Below, piece after piece: positions 1 to 14,840 of a DNA stretch of 64,000 nt. Numbering within the stretch: position 1 is the first letter of the stretch; the number at the start of each line of letters is the position of its first letter. The stretch is from positions 35,693,644 to 35,757,643 of the forward strand of contig CM068831.1 in NCBI GenBank assembly GCA_028554795.2, read 5' to 3'. The notes under the pieces are model-generated. The model was not told the DNA's origin and searched no databases. It saw only the letters and a list, made by a program, of their open reading frames with translations. The stretch comes from Sinohyriopsis cumingii. Its lineage: Eukaryota > Mollusca > Bivalvia > Unionida > Unionidae. The position numbers were made by a program, and so were the translations under genes.

Positions 1-1260
1 CCATTCCGTCAAACATCTATCTACCTTTACGGAGAAAATTATATATACAGAGTTACCAAAATTTAAGAAAAGGACGTGTGCAATGGCAATTCAAGCCATT
101 AAAAAAGTAGTGGTTCACTGAAGTAAAGTAATTCTAGTAGCTTCTCTATTTAAGGACATCGATTATGAAAGAAAAAATGTTTTGTTTCAAAATACTAAGG
201 AGAAATGACAGGCTTGGAAACTAAATGTGTCTTGTAGTGGAACTGTGAATTACAATGAACTATAGAAAGTACAAAAGAAACTATCAAAAATGTGCTAAAC
301 TAGGGTAGTTATATGAAATAGGATTGCACATAGATTGTCTTGCTAAAAGTAAAATTATAATTCATATAGTCATTTCCAAATTTCAGATTCAGGATGAAAA
401 TTGCCCCATAGATATGAACCAGTCACTCTGCTAATATATATTCCCTGTGTACCCCTACCTATATATAATTTGCACAAACTCACATTGCTATAACTTTTAA
501 ATTGGTTGCCCAGTTTTAAAAATGTTAAATATTGACTCAGTAGTACTTGTGAAGTATGTATGCTAATTTTTGCAACACAAAATCTTCAGTTGTAAAGGTC
601 TTGATATGTTATTTGATGGGAACATAGTGGATTGCATTTCATTAAGACAAAATACATGGGCCAGATTTAAAGCTCATTGTGTATCAAGCAGTCCGTCAAG
701 TCGACCCCATAAATTGTATTGGTATGCTGTTGTTTTCGGATGTGATCTCGCCTATCACTAAAAAACTGCAATTATTGCAGACATGTGTGTACACATATAG
801 CAATTGTTTTAAAACATTTACCACTCCTTTCTGGCCGCCACTGAGAATTAAGTGTTTCGCCCAAAAGTAATGTTACATCTTAATATAAATGGTTCAGAGT
901 ACTCTCTAATAATCTCTCCAGTTTATCAGGTATTGTCATTTCACTTGGATTTAGAATACGTCAAACCTGGAATTTTATATATAAATATGCTTCACAGATT
1001 GCTGAAATGTTTAACAGTCGAAGATAACGTAAGAACTGCGAAAAATAAAGCTGTGTCTCCAATAGGGAATGGTATACGGATGCAAATATACGGGACCATG
1101 CAGATACGTCCAGAGCATCAAACGTTTACCAGATAGCGTAAAACAATCTGTAGGGATTGAATCACATCGAATGGAATGCTATATTGATATTGCCATGGGA
1201 TTGTTATGAAGCCACTAGATTAGTCGTATCTCCACCTCAGGACGGCATGCTATCCTATGG
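1..1260. other. noncoding flank, no gene seen
   Basis: AT-rich sequence with only short open frames (up to 94 codons) lacking any recognisable motif, codon bias or domain. I see no gene, RNA or defined repeat here. Confidence 0.6.
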
Positions 1261-1269
1261 TCTCAAAGA

Positions 1270-1700
1270 TTAGCCATCATGTCAACAAAGGTTAATCGGG
1301 TCTTTATAATCACTCAAGGCACCTGCTTACCAAAATACATAAGGTATCATCATGTCATCAAATCTAATCAGGTCTTCATAATCTCGCAAGGTTCTGCCTA
1401 CCAAATTACATAAGATACCTGCATGTCATTAAAGTTAATCAGGTCTTGATAATCTCTAAATGCTCTGGGTTACTAAATTACATATGGTGTCATCATGTAT
1501 TCAAAGGCTAATGAGGTATGTATATTCTACAAGATACTGTCGTACCAAACCGCATATGGATTCATGTCAACGAAGCTATTCGGGTCGTTATAATCTCTCA
1601 AGACACATGCTTGCCAAATTAAACATGGTGTCATTCTGTCACCAAAGGATAAATTGGTATGTGTAACCTATTAAGACACGTGCTAACCAAATTACATTGT
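1270..1700. repeat. degenerate tandem repeat, unit about 75 bp
   Basis: Five to six diverged copies of a unit that contains ATCATGTCA-like, GTTAATCAGGTCTT-like, ATAATCTCTCAAG-like and CTTACCAAATTACATA-like segments. Copies of the ATCATGT anchor lie near 1275, 1345, 1415, 1490, 1560 and 1630. Short ORFs inside it are by-products of the periodicity. Confidence 0.75.
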
Positions 1701-1709
1701 AATGATACT

Positions 1710-4700
1710 GTATTTGAGTTAACCTTTTTCTACGTCGATACCAAATTATCAAATACTGTATGGCCTTGAAATCATCTGTCTCACCCTCCCTCGAAATGGT
1801 GTGATAGGTGACACATGATTAATCTGAGCCATATTTGATAGAACATACTCACAACAATGTTCGACATAATTGATATAACGTGATCTATATTGTATGGGAA
1901 ATGTTCGAGCATCCATTAAATAAAAACGTTAATCGAAAGCACGGCATGTTGACATGTCTCTGAGTGTTACGTATTTTGTTTTTCATTTGCAATAATTTGA
2001 ATGCAAACTATTAACGTTATGTTATAAACATTATTCAGCTCTCGTCTGAGAGATGAGATTTCTTTATTCTGTCTACAAATGTGTTTTGTGTGGAACTTAT
2101 CTCCAATATAGCGTTCTGATGATTGTATTAGTGTAAAATAATTATTGCAACCAAGGAAATTCAATATGTGGTTAATCTGAAGTAACACTTCTCAGTAATT
2201 TATGTTGGTTCAGGGCAAAATCAACGGGACAAATATGAACCTAATAGGCTATCAGAGACAGACAAAACAACCTATTATGGCCTTTGGCAATGTGAATGAA
2301 TTAACGCACGCTCAGCAAGATTTTATCCCTTTGTGAGAAACAACGTAAATCAAACCACCGACATAAACTATACTAAGAGACTGCTATGGTTACTATGGGT
2401 TTGTTTGGCCATATATCAAGAACAATGAGGCATACTACTTATTTCTGATTAGAGGGATACGTGTTTGGAGACAAATTCTTTTGAAACCGTTATTGTGTAT
2501 CCGGGATTATTATGAGACTACTGAAATGCATGTGGAATGAAAGCATCTTTAGGATACTGGGTCTTAATTACACTCCTAAAGATTGTGTTATTTTAATATT
2601 ATGTTTCGAATAGTTTTTGAATGTATCCTATTTTTATTTTAAAATATATGCATTAATATAGGGACGATTATTAATGTAATCATTAAAATGTTCCTATTTC
2701 AAGGGCGAATAATTACTGATTGTAACAATGCGTAAAAATATTCTTTAGTAAGTACTCCAAAAAGGAAAATTATCTTTTGCAGAATTATTAAAGAGAGAAC
2801 AAAAGTCCTGATACTACAAGTGAAGTTGCTAAGAAACATGCTTGGTGAAACACAGAGCCATTCAGTTTCCATAAAAACAATGCTGCATCAATGAATAGCA
2901 GTTAATTTATTTCAAAATAAAACATTCGAAAAATCTCGTTAAGGGAAGTGTATGATCTGCTATGCAAGTTGCATGCAGGTTATCATGTAATCAAGAGAGG
3001 TAATAACTTTCGTTCCAACATAAGAACTGATATAAGAAAGTAAAACATAATGTCGTTTCATAAATATATCTCTCGAAAAGCAATGCCTTCCCGTAAACAT
3101 TTCAACGTCTTGTATACAATACATACCAACAACTCAACCACCAAATTATGTAACCAAAATAAGAAATGTTCAACATGGCAGTATTGTTCCTAGCAATGGT
3201 TCGTTATAAAAGTTTCTTTATAAAAACCGTTCAGAAAGGATAATGATACAATAATGTTTTATGAAAGAGATGCGGTCATATTTATATATGACAACTATTT
3301 ACTAAGCTAAATATTGAGGAATAATTACAGCTGAAGAGATTATATCCTCGTATGTAATGTAATTTCAAGTTCACTTTGATTTCGTCATTTCTGTTATTTA
3401 TAATTATTTTGCATACTTTTCTATATGTTTCGTTCACCATTATTTGGGTTATGAACACTTGTATCTTGTAGTGGACCTTGTGAAAAATCACGTTCATTGT
3501 CAACCTGACCAAAACTACTTATTTTTATTCTGTAAACAGCTAATACAAAGCTAATGGTTCCTCTATCAATGTGGGTTTAATATGTGGATCATGATCAATA
3601 GAAGTAAACCTATTTATCTCGGTCTGAATCAATACCATTATGTCTACCGTGTTCTCTATTATAATCTTAGTAGCATACCATGTCTAATTTTTGCTTAGAT
3701 TTTCTGGAAATCAACGTTTGTCCTATAACCTTAATTCTAATTTGTGTCGTAGTCTTTTATGCAATCACGTTTATCTAGAAATCATTCATTCGCGCTTTAC
3801 AATCTTCAAGCAGAATCATGTATTATGTTTGATGGTGTTTCATTTGGGTTGAAATTATTTATTCCACGTATTCTTCTCTGGAAATATAAAGTGCTGTTTC
3901 ATTCCTGGAAAGAGATATTAACGGAGAATAATAGTAAATTTAAATAAGGAAGCCTTGGATTACATTACAGTGATTCAACTAAAGACATTTGGCATATCAT
4001 TACAATTCAAGCACATGAAACATTAATACATCATAGTCTGCTGAGTTTTACATGATCAACGCCACATTCAACGTTGGGAATTAGTTGGAATATCACTAAA
4101 AGTGATGCAGAACTTTATTCATTAGGACTTTGGCGAATTATTCCGTGATTTTTGGGATTTAATTCGCTATACCGTACGTTTGTTTAACATTTTCATTTTG
4201 TGTTCTAGGGAAATGATTATTTGCTAAATTTTACCACAAAAGACCCCTTTGTTTCAGCTGTACTCTATTAAAACGATAAAAGTCGTAATAATTCGCTTTC
4301 ATTGTTTATGCCTATCCCATGATCGAGCGCATTTAAAGGAGCAAATATGATTGACAGGGCATACACCACCAACCCATGATCCCGGTATAGCTGAACAACT
4401 TTAACCCAACAACACCCGACAACCTGAAGCCAACATCACCAGTAAAGTAATTGCTGTGTCTCGCTTCTCACTAATGTGTGCTGGACCAAAACGGAGAGAG
4501 CAAGATAATTGTTAAACCTAGTAGCCTATTCCGGTATTTACTTTCGGTCTTTGCCAACTTTTTATTTTAATTTGTTTTACATAGATTAACGCTACTAAAT
4601 AAAATCTGTCTTAACAAATTCAAAATCCTCAGTTATGAACAATTCAGTTATTTACACAAATATGAATAAATGCTGGGAAATATTCAATGTGGCAAAGTGA

Positions 4701-7700
4701 AAGAGAATGAATATAATTGGAAAAAGCGTTTATTGAACAATCTACTTGGAAGTTACACATGCTTGCGAAACAATTAGATATTCAAAAATCATTGCACATG
4801 GACGACACTTGGTAGGCTGACGTAGGTGACAAACATGTGAAACCTTGTGTGATGGATGGTGGTAAATTCCGTCAGCGACTGATGTATTATCATAATACAC
4901 CTAAGGCAAATAGAGTGAAAACGGAAATGGAATACATGATCCGTGTATAGAAATATTTCAACAGGAAAAATCTGGATACATGTAACTTAATGGGACAGTA
5001 AATGGTTTACAAGAAAAGATTTGCTGGAACGCACCGAATGGAATAATTCATAATTTACAGAGATAACGCAAATCATCTGTATAAATCAGACCTGTAACAA
5101 AATGTGGAAGTACTAAACTAAAAATTAGACCCAAACATTGGTTGAAGTTTGGTTAAAATTAACTTAGAACTAAAATAATTTGCATGAAGTATAAAATGAA
5201 GATACGTTTGGAACAACTAAATATAAAATAAGTAACACAAAATTTCAAAATACAAAACAGTTTTTGAAAGTTTTTGTCTTAGTGCCTTTAATGAGAAATG
5301 GTGTAAATTCAGGTAAGCTATTGCATGCAAAATGTTTTTACAAATAAACAGAAAATGAGTGTGTTTAATAAAAATATTTAACTTATTAGATGTTAATCAG
5401 TTGAAAATGGCTGCAAACATGGTGCCACTGAAGCATATATAAGAAGCATAATGCATCGAAAGATGTATTACGAATAACGAAAATATTGTTTCTGCAAAAC
5501 ACTTTAAATATAATGAATATGCTTGTGACAGATAATGGAAGAAACAGTGCAATAAAGCATAAAGTCTTGAACAATTGTAAGATATTTGAATTTCTTTTCA
5601 TTAAAAACCCGAAAAAAGAAAAAAACATAAATACAAAAATATCACATTTAAGAACCCCAATAGCACACATTCAAATATTCAAGGCGACTATAATGTGTAT
5701 AATGTCGATACATGGTAATAAATGACGGACTTGAATAAAATGAAAATCGACAGCATTTAAAAATATAAGAATTTGGCTCCCAGTGCATCAACAAATTCAC
5801 AGCAGATTATATGTAAAATGCAATAAGCTACTTTCCGAAATCGAACACTATAAGGAATAAGAAAATCAAATAAATAATCGTGCTATCATGATGCTATTTA
5901 AATTTCTGGAATATAATTTAAATAATTCACTAAAAATTGTGCATTAAGCATAAATACAAGTTTCACCATCGTATAACTTTGAAAAGTACGTCAAGCTCTA
6001 TTGGAAAGAATTGCCGAAAAATTCATCAAAGCATGTAAAAGTTGACTTATAAGTTTTCATAACACACAAATATATTAACCACCAGTAAACCTTTCAATGT
6101 GTGTGCATATTTAGATTTGGAAAGGTGAAATGTTTGCAGCATTTTAATTAGGCATCTTGTAGTTGCTAAATCCAACTTCACACATGAATGACATGATCAT
6201 TTTTGTAAATAAAACAAAATGTAAATTATTACACATACAACAATAAAAAATCATGGAAGAAATTGAAATAAGTAACTGCAAAGACGGAGCAGAGCACAAT
6301 GGAGAGAGAGGAGGCAAACTAGAGTGTGCAAAATTAACGAGAATGAAATGGTATTACGGTGGAGAAAATGAAAAGATCAGATCCAATGTCTGGATGCAAA
6401 ATACCTTTACATACATTAAAATTATTATGGGCGATTATGAATTTACTTGTAGGTCAAACACATACATCCGAAGTGCTCTCTCTCTCTCTCGATCGATCGA
6501 TCGATCGAAATAAAATAGAGTGGATGAAACTTTGTTGAGAAGAAGCATTATTAAAATCAAACTATCCGCTTTTCTGTAAATTCAATCATTTTATCTTACG
6601 GTGGAACATCAGATTGACAGACTGTTGTTTTGAATTATCAGCCCTCACAGCATCTACTGAACCCAATAATTATCTTTGTCTTGGATACTGAATAACGTAT
6701 TTACCACAGGTGGAATCACGCCACGTTTGGGATATTTTTCGTCTAAATCATCCTTTAGCGTCTCAGCATATCATATGTGTTCGTTAAATGGAGCATAATT
6801 GTCTATTGTTTTTACCTATAGTTCCTCTGATGGTTTTTGTTTCCTGCCTTTATACCACATTTTCCTCATGTATCTGATTTGTTCTCCTTTATTGACTTCT
6901 TATATCTGCCAAAAACTCTTTCCCTGTCCGGACTCATAATGTGCTATATGCTAGCACCGATTTGACCGCAGTTGATATCGACATTATCACTGTGTATCTA
7001 TCAGCATTCACATTATCGAGTGTTTTGTTTTATATTCAAAGTTATCTCTTACCGTTTTATATTGTAGTTTATCCATGCCAAATATAGCATTTGTTCAGAA
7101 TATAGAATTAGTTTGACATCACTGAAATTATTAATAACATTCAGTGTCGTTGGTTGATGGTTCGCTAATTTACCTTAGAGTTTGCATCATCTTCGTACAA
7201 AAAATGTCAATCAAAATATCAGATTATCTCTATCATCACCCTTTGTTCCTGATATTTAAATAGAGAGACGGTATATTTAGCTACTGCAGTGCAAAGTTAC
7301 CGCTCTTAGACAACGTCGAAGACTATTCTTGAGCACACGTTAGGCGTTACATTCTGTTTTGCAAGAGACATGGTATACCTGAAGGTGATAGACTTGCAAG
7401 GAATGGCCAGGTAACGCATGTGAGAAACAAATGAAGACATATAGTAACCTTTATTACTAGAGCTGCTAATATGCTCGTGTCATTGCCATATGATGTAATC
7501 TACTCCTTTAAATTAATGATTAGCACATTTATTTAAGTTGATAACTTCAACAGTTCACACAATAAACTGACGGTTGATTCAATGACATCCAAAATAAAAT
7601 ATACTTCACTGGATAAATAATATTTAAGATAGATTTCATTTACCTGATCTGATCTACAATATTGTTTGGTATCACAAATGTAACGATCGGATGAAGAAAG

Positions 7701-8945
7701 TGTTCGATATCTAAATTTTTACTTACTTTTGTATGTTGATCACTCTCATTCCAGGTGCCAATAATCGGCAAGATCTTCTTTTTATACCCTTTGCAATCGA
7801 AGTTAATAATCGCAACTCCAAGCTAACGTTGACGAATCTAAGAACCAATATGTGTTGCAGATTACAGAGATAACATCAATTTCACATATAAATGCATGCA
7901 ATTAGAAGATATATGAGAACAATTAAGTTTGAGTTCTTTCCAATACAACTGGATGATTATCGTAAGGCAGTAAAGAAAGGCTATCTGAAATTAAAAATTT
8001 GTTATCCTAGTCGAAAAAAGCATGTTAGGCATATTGGCCTAAGAAATGATTGCATTATAGGAACCATCATTTCTTATGGACCAGAGATTATGGAATTTGA
8101 GAAAGTAAATATCATTGACCTACCTATGTCGTAAACTCGATAATTAAAATATACGATAAGGACATCTTTCTATATGATTTATAGTGAATCAGAAAGAAAA
8201 CCATGTATGCATTATATGAAATAAATGTAATATTAAAGTTATGTGTATTGATAGCAAAAGAAAGAAAACAGGTTGAAACAAAGTACTGTATGATTGTTTT
8301 GAGAAAAATAATAATAATACAGTTAATAATAATGATAATAATATTAATATTAATAATAGCAATGTGTCTCGTACCTAAATAGTATCAACTGTACATTTAA
8401 TAGATCTACGTTTGAATATATGATAATATTAGCTTTTATCCTAATAGACTTTGGCGAATACAAACCATATAGAACACAATATCCTACATGTATCGTAAAT
8501 TTAGAATCACTGACAAAACCACTCCGACTGATTATTTGTAAACAACTTGAATTTTGAAGACTATTTCGTACGCCTAACAATGAATCTGTGAATCATTTAC
8601 TTTAAACCTAAAATACCCTTTCGTCATTTACAAATAAAGACGTGAACGTTACTAAACCAATAAAGAGAGAGGGCGCATTGTATACTTGATACTAGTATTA
8701 ATGTAAACAACTTAATGAAGTGTTTGAAAATGATGGACACAACTAAGGGAGGCAATCGAATTGTATTGGGATGTACCCCGTGATCCTTTCCCTGCTGAGA
8801 ATGTTTTCGGAGTTTTACGATGGTTTCGGTTGTTTTGAAACGTAGATCGTATAAGGATTCTTTCGTGTATGACATTTTCTTAATATGTTTTGCATTTGAT
8901 GATACTGAGACATAAGTGATATTGCGTGCACACTCAAACCTGATG
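1710..8945. other. noncoding flank, no gene seen
   Basis: More than 7 kb of AT-rich DNA with scattered ORFs of at most 94 codons, none with a recognisable domain. Minor simple sequence occurs at 6479-6508 (CT followed by GATC units) and at 8308-8357 (AAT/TAA-rich). No gene, tRNA or structured RNA is supportable. Confidence 0.55.
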
Positions 8946-8947
8946 CA

Positions 8948-9040
8948 TGCATACATACAAACGTACGTACGTACTTACGTGCGTACGTACGTACATACAT
9001 ACATACATACATACATATATACATACATACATTCATACAT
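8948..9040. repeat. ACGT/ACAT tetranucleotide microsatellite
   Basis: A run of ACGT tetranucleotides passing into ACAT tetranucleotides. The ACGT portion is self-complementary. The cysteine/valine/methionine-rich ORF on the minus strand here is a translation of the repeat. Confidence 0.9.
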
Positions 9041-12000
9041 ATAGAAATGCATACATTTTCATCTATTAATGACATATTATGTTGTATTAAACGGTTATCA
9101 CATGGCGAGTGTAATCAAGATCGCATCTTGTGAAATTAAACAACTTTACGCAAATTACCAGAATGTTATAGACATAAATGTAATGATCATAGAAAATTTA
9201 CAATATCTGAGCAAAGTATTTAATAAGGCAGGTATTATGCATGCCGTTTTAATATTTCAAACATTTGTTATGAAACTAAAATATTTCTTCAGAATATTGA
9301 ATGAAATTTCGTGCAATACAATATAACTAGTTCTTGTTTTTAGGACGATTTCTTTAAGTTTTCCCCTCTGTTGCAACAATCATTTTAGTTAGGTGTTGCT
9401 GGAATACGCTAATCGAAATGAGCTATTCGGTAATTGTGCAATAATTGATTTTATGTCGTATCCTTCTCAATATCGGGCAACGATTTCAAACTTATCTCAG
9501 AAGTATGTAAACTTACGCCATGTATCATACTATATTAGAGTCAATCATTAATAACGCCAAATTTTAATCTTTGAAATTTGAGATATTACGAAAAGTGTAA
9601 AAGTGTGAAATCGGCATCGATACAATGGTGGTCCTGAGTTGTCTCACGGATCAGTACGCACGAAGAATTCAGAATGCCGCAACGTGGCTGTTTATTATAT
9701 CGTGTGTGTGTAAATTCTATATAATGCATTCTAACTTAGTACTTCAAAATGTGCTTATTCACAGCCAATATGACCGAATAAATGCATAAAAAATCCATTA
9801 GTGACACGAATTATCTAATTTGTTATAATTGTTACTAAAGCCTCTTCACAACGAGTGAAGCTAATGGAATAGAAAACAAAGGTATATAGATCTATTTCCT
9901 TCAAAAATGTTGCTTGGTCCGTGTGATCTTCCACAATAGGATATGTGTTTACGCTATAATCATGCTTTGTGTTACTTGACTGTTTTACAGATTGTTTGAA
10001 CAACACTTTTTCGCCTCATTGATACACAAAATAGTGTATATGCGCTGCTTTTCGGTTCTTTTTGTTTTTGGGCTTGTGAGGTTTTGACAAGGTCTAATTT
10101 ACTATCATGCAGAAAATATTCAATCTCAGAGAATCTATTCTTGATTTCTTTGTGACTCATCACAATGTTAAGTAAACATGACGTTTTGTTGGCATCAGCA
10201 GAACGTGGCAACGGTTAACAACATATTTAAATCTGACGTCACCACATAACGAAGCTAAAAGGTCAGGGCAATTTAAAATTGCACATGCAAGACAATAACT
10301 ATATATTTTCAATCTTCCAAAATACGTTTAACATCTGTATCGTATCATCCGCTAGCAAATCTTACTCTGACCACCTTTGGATTTAAAACACTATTCGTCT
10401 GTCAAATATCTTTCTATAAGTACACGTGTTGCTAAATGACATAGTTTGCCGATAAGCATAGGTAGCACTTCATGAAATCAGAGTGATACGAAACATCTGC
10501 TCAAGAGGAAATATGACTGACGGTAATATCAGTACACCTTCTAGCGGAACTAACAACTGGAAATGAACACTTGCGTGATTCAAAGGAGTTGTCCAATCAG
10601 ATATACGATAGATTGGTTTTGCGGGAATTGGGATCCCAAACGTTATATAACGAGATTTATAGTATATGTCAGCTTATAGATTCTAGCAACGTCTATTGAA
10701 TAACGACGCAAGGAGGACATGGTTTTACATTGGAAGCTTAATGGGCTATGCTAAATAAAACCAGATTACAGTTCCAGTTAAATTCATAACCATAAAGGCA
10801 ATTAAATTGTACATATTTTGATCACATTATATGTTGTCTCCTATGCATAGCCGTAGGAGTTTTGTTCGCGCGATTTGGCACTATTGCAAAGCAGGGTATG
10901 GTTGTGCTATAACATCAGGTGCAGATTGGCCAAAGGTGTCCTAAAAATAGCGTTTCACACTTGTCTTTGAGATTATTCGTTGGTATTACAATCCGACTCG
11001 ATAAGTTCAGTCATATTATATAAATTGTTTATCTTGGCCCCCAGGGCAATAAAAAACGTTTTGAGAATCTCAAGGCATGATGCTGTGCATGTGAACCTAG
11101 TAAATAAACTGCTAACATGCTGGATGAAACATATTACAATCAATCGATTAATCAATATATATATATATGCAAGAACAGGTCATAACGGAGTCAAGCAAGG
11201 GTAAATATAAATATGTTATATTGCTAATGAACATACTCTATTAACTCAAGGTGTTAGACACATTTCCACAGGTTGTTGAATATAACCTCCTCTTATTAAA
11301 TGAACAGCGAAAAGAGTGTTTTCAGGAAGTAATTGTTTTGAAACCACAATAGTTTTATGCAATTAAAAGAAAGCGGCGACGACTTCTTGGCATGCCGCAA
11401 ATAGAAAAAGATTTTTAAAGGATTCGAATACATTTCCTTGCCTGTAGCTTGTGTTTTTATAGAACTGTTATTGCGATCATTAAAATTGCATAGATTTTCA
11501 GTATTTTATAAAATACAAAAAGTCGTAACAATCCCTTTTTACGTTACATTTTTGCTGAAAGTGCACTTATTGTAAGGTGCTGTCATAATGCTATTATCGC
11601 GATTAGCACATGCCATGTTTTCATTAAGCAAACTACCTTAAGGTTTAGGAAAAAGCGTTTATACCTCTCCTTCTCTTTCTATTCCTATTTTCTGAGCTAC
11701 TTTTTAAATTTCATTAAACAAACTTGTCCATTGTCCTCTTGTATTCCGATTACCGTAGGGAGATAGAAACAAGAGCAAAACATATAATCTCGTATTAAGG
11801 GAAACTAATTGTATGCATCAAGTGTTCAGTGTAAATTGTTAATTATATTCTGATAAGCTGACCAAGTTTCTAATTATTCCTTGCAATCTTGCAGTGTTTT
11901 TGCTGAAAGAAACAGCCATTCTTATGTAATGGGCAAATTACTTTCAGCTGCCATTTTATGTATATTAATCAGACTTTACACTGCTAAAGGTTGCTGTTCT

Positions 12001-12445
12001 GACCCATGTGTATGTAAAATAATATTGAATATGTAAGCACTTGATGATAACTGTGTACGGGTAAACGTTTCTTTTTTCTTGCTTCTGAATTTCCATTATT
12101 GTCCTAAACGTCAAAACCTATCCTCTGAGTCCATATTTTTACATAATTTATTTAAAGCCTTGACAAAAGAAATTGAATAGCAAGTTTTCATTAAACTCCC
12201 ATGTAAACGCGCCCTGTATTAGATCATCTGCATATTTTACCCTTCTAACCCATCTTCACCTTAAGGTACCTAATCAATAAAACTAGTATTAGGTTCAATT
12301 AATGTCTCGCGTAAATTTTCTTGACTCACTAATGCATGTTTTATTAAAAACATTAACGAGAAATGACAATGCTGATCGGAGAATGGTTGTCTGCAATTGT
12401 CAAATACTTGAACAATATTGATCTCTCTCCGAGAAACATTTCCAA
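9041..12445. other. noncoding flank, no gene seen
   Basis: AT-rich intergenic or intronic DNA with no domain-bearing ORF and no clear repeat architecture visible by eye. Confidence 0.55.
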
Positions 12446-12449
12446 TTTA

Positions 12450-12605
12450 GCTGCAGTGACTCAGTCATTAGCTTATAGGAATTACGGCTGGAAGGGTTAA
12501 AGTTCAATTCGGCCCTTGGATCAGACTAGGTTGGCAGCATTGATGTGTACCTTGGTAAGGCATTTTATTCTACTTGCCTGGGCATGATATACCCTTTACA
12601 TGCTT
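12450..12605 (+). repeat. SINE copy, tRNA-derived head (family 1)
   Basis: The segment GCAGTGACTCAGTCATTAGC resembles a tRNA A-box region and is followed by a B-box-like GGTTAAAGTTCAATTC about 40 bp on. The body, with TTGGTAAGGCATTTTAT and CTACTTGCC, resembles the copy at 14670-14840. I read both as members of one tRNA-headed SINE family. This is a repeat, not a tRNA gene. Confidence 0.6.
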
Positions 12606-13033
12606 ACGTGGCATAAAACAAACAAGCTGCTAATTTTGCAAATATACTATTAATTCTTCAAGTAACCGCTGTGGAATGTGTATCATTCAATAATTTTTCT
12701 CTCTTAATACAGCAAAGACATATTCAGAACGTCAGTCATTCTTGATGTGGGAGCATGTCAAAGTCGAATATTATCTCTCGTAAGCATAGTTTCGTTATTT
12801 CTATCAAACACACGTTTAAATTCAAATCACAGGCCATTAAAAAATTTGATCTGACCGTAAGCAGCGAGACTCTGTCCTTCAGTTAAAAACTACAGAAATT
12901 AGATCAAATAGCGCGACTCAAATAAACCATATTTTGATCGTTAAGGGATACCTTTGCTATAAGGCAAAATGCCTGGACGTCTAACTCTATTGACAAAGAA
13001 AACTATAATAAAGCAGTCATTAATCATGGGAAC
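12606..13033. other. noncoding, nothing recognised
   Basis: AT-rich spacer between a SINE copy and a minisatellite; no gene or repeat recognised. Confidence 0.5.
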
Positions 13034-13097
13034 AAATGTATTCTACTTGCAAATGTATTCTACTTGCAAATGTATTCAACTTGCAAATGTATTCTAC
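13034..13097. repeat. 17-bp minisatellite
   Basis: Four copies, the last partial, of the unit AAATGTATTCTACTTGC, nearly identical to one another. The overlapping ORFs with repeated STCKC-like residues are translations of this array. Confidence 0.9.
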
Positions 13098-13775
13098 TAT
13101 ACATTACATATACCGTTGTCATCTTATAGCCCTCGAAGTCAAATACATCTTAGCAGTATCGTATATCGTAGGTATGCTTCCATTGCGTAAAGAATATTTA
13201 GAAAAAACACAACAGGGATCGAACTTTTCCCACGTTACATTGTGCAAAATCAGCTGATTGCGTCTGCGAAAGCTCGTAAACTTAAAATTGTGGTTTCATA
13301 GGAAGATTGATCACCTTTGAGATGTCAGCAGTTTTTACAGTACATATACCTTAGATTCAAGTATATATTTTTCATCTCTCAGAGGAAGACATATTCTTGA
13401 CATTGTGTTTCAATACATTGTTCACTATACAAAACGTGTTGTCCAAAATCATGTATCGTGCATGTTGATGTGTCCTTCGAGAATGCCTTAAAGAAGATGT
13501 ATTGACCTTTGGATAGCAAGGGTCAATGGTAACAAAGACGTTATCTGAATTACATCTTAAATTATCTATTAATTAAGAAACTACAATCATAGCTGTATGG
13601 TGGCTAGAAAGGTTAGAACGTAAAACTGTACAGGACACAAACTGCTAAACACTGATGTAAGTTAACCCTTCCATGTACTCCTACAAGATAAAAGTAAAGG
13701 CACCAATATTAAAATTATGCCAAAAGACTTACTCTGTACCGTCTTGTATTACTATATGTTTAACAGATATATAAG
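13098..13775. other. noncoding, nothing recognised
   Basis: No domain-bearing ORF or repeat recognised. Confidence 0.5.
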
Positions 13776-13830
13776 ACCGATCCGATGGCTTAGTAGTTAG
13801 AGTGTCTATCTAGGATGTGCGTGTGTGTGT
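13776..13830 (+). repeat. truncated SINE/tRNA-like head plus GT run
   Basis: The segment CCGATGGCTTAGTAGTTAGAGTGTC matches the A-box region of the SINE heads at 40829 and 58095, but a TG dinucleotide run follows at once and no B box is present. I read it as a 3'-truncated SINE fragment. Confidence 0.5.
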
Positions 13831-14665
13831 GTGTGTAATCTTTGCATTCGTGTCTACATGTGTATTTTCTATATTTTACGATGATCAGAACGCATGCGCC
13901 TCGATTACACCTAGTTTATTATTTTTTAACTCCTTATTTAATAACAACCCATCATCTACACTTGGTGTTCCAAGTCTTAAATATATCATGTGCATACATT
14001 GTATACAGCTATGTGTGACTGTGATCTTATTCCGGTTCGTATATTCGTGCAAGATAGCCATAATTCTTGAGGTTATCCAAACTTATTTGCATATGTGGAG
14101 AGACAGACCCGGGAACCAGCCTGGTCATCTTTATTAACAATGGTTTACACTGATGCAACAAAGTTATTAGTCTTAATCAATATCAAATACAACTATCGTC
14201 CACAAGGAACTTTATCTTGACTCAGGTCAAGTACAAGGGTATTTTGCGCCCGAGGCGAACCTTCCATCTTGTGACCCATCGCTCGAGGCGTCGCTTGTTT
14301 ATGAACTGTTAATCGGTAGTATTGTACGTTTGGCTTTATAATTTATTTATTTTATTATTTAGCCTGCATATTTAATGATAATAAAATAAATGAAAAACAC
14401 GACTTTTATATAGTAATATGTAATTTAATAAATATTTTATGTTATCTATAAACTTTCATATAATAACTTTTATATTTATAATATTATGGAATCCAAACAT
14501 TTTTTGATAATTATTACATAATTGTACTCCGTTATATGGTCCGCTACTAGAATTAATAGCCTCATATTTTTATTTCCTTTTCTTATTTCACGAACGATTG
14601 CATACAATATGAGATCTCAAACATAAGCGCTGTCTCAGGTTTTATTTTTCCAAACAAATTCTTAG
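13831..14665. other. noncoding, nothing recognised
   Basis: AT-rich. The 106-codon ORF that begins in the GT repeat has no recognisable domain and I do not call it a gene. Confidence 0.5.
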
Positions 14666-14669
14666 TCTC

Positions 14670-14840
14670 AATAGCAGTGACTCAGTGGTTAGCTTGCCGG
14701 ATTTACGACAGAATGAGTGTAGAATCGAATCCTACCATCGGAAAAGCCTGCATCAGCTACCGTGGTTTGTCATTGGGCAAAGCACTTTACCTGAGTGCCT
14801 CGTTGCTAAATATCAGTTTTGTGTTGCTGTGCCGCAAAGC
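14670..14840 (+). repeat. SINE copy, tRNA-derived head (family 1)
   Basis: A-box-like GTGACTCAGTGGTTAGC is followed by a B-box-like GAATCGAATCC. The body ATTGGGCAAAGCACTTTACC then parallels the copy at 12450-12605. The tRNA part cannot fold as a functional tRNA by eye, so I call it a retroposed SINE. Confidence 0.65.

Noticed and set aside
6253-6513. 86-codon ORF with balanced composition
   Set aside because: No domain, no repeat partner and it ends in a CT/GATC simple repeat; no support for a gene.
7892-8134. 80-codon ORF
   Set aside because: Protein-like at first glance but no recognisable motif, and ORFs of this size are expected by chance in 64 kb.
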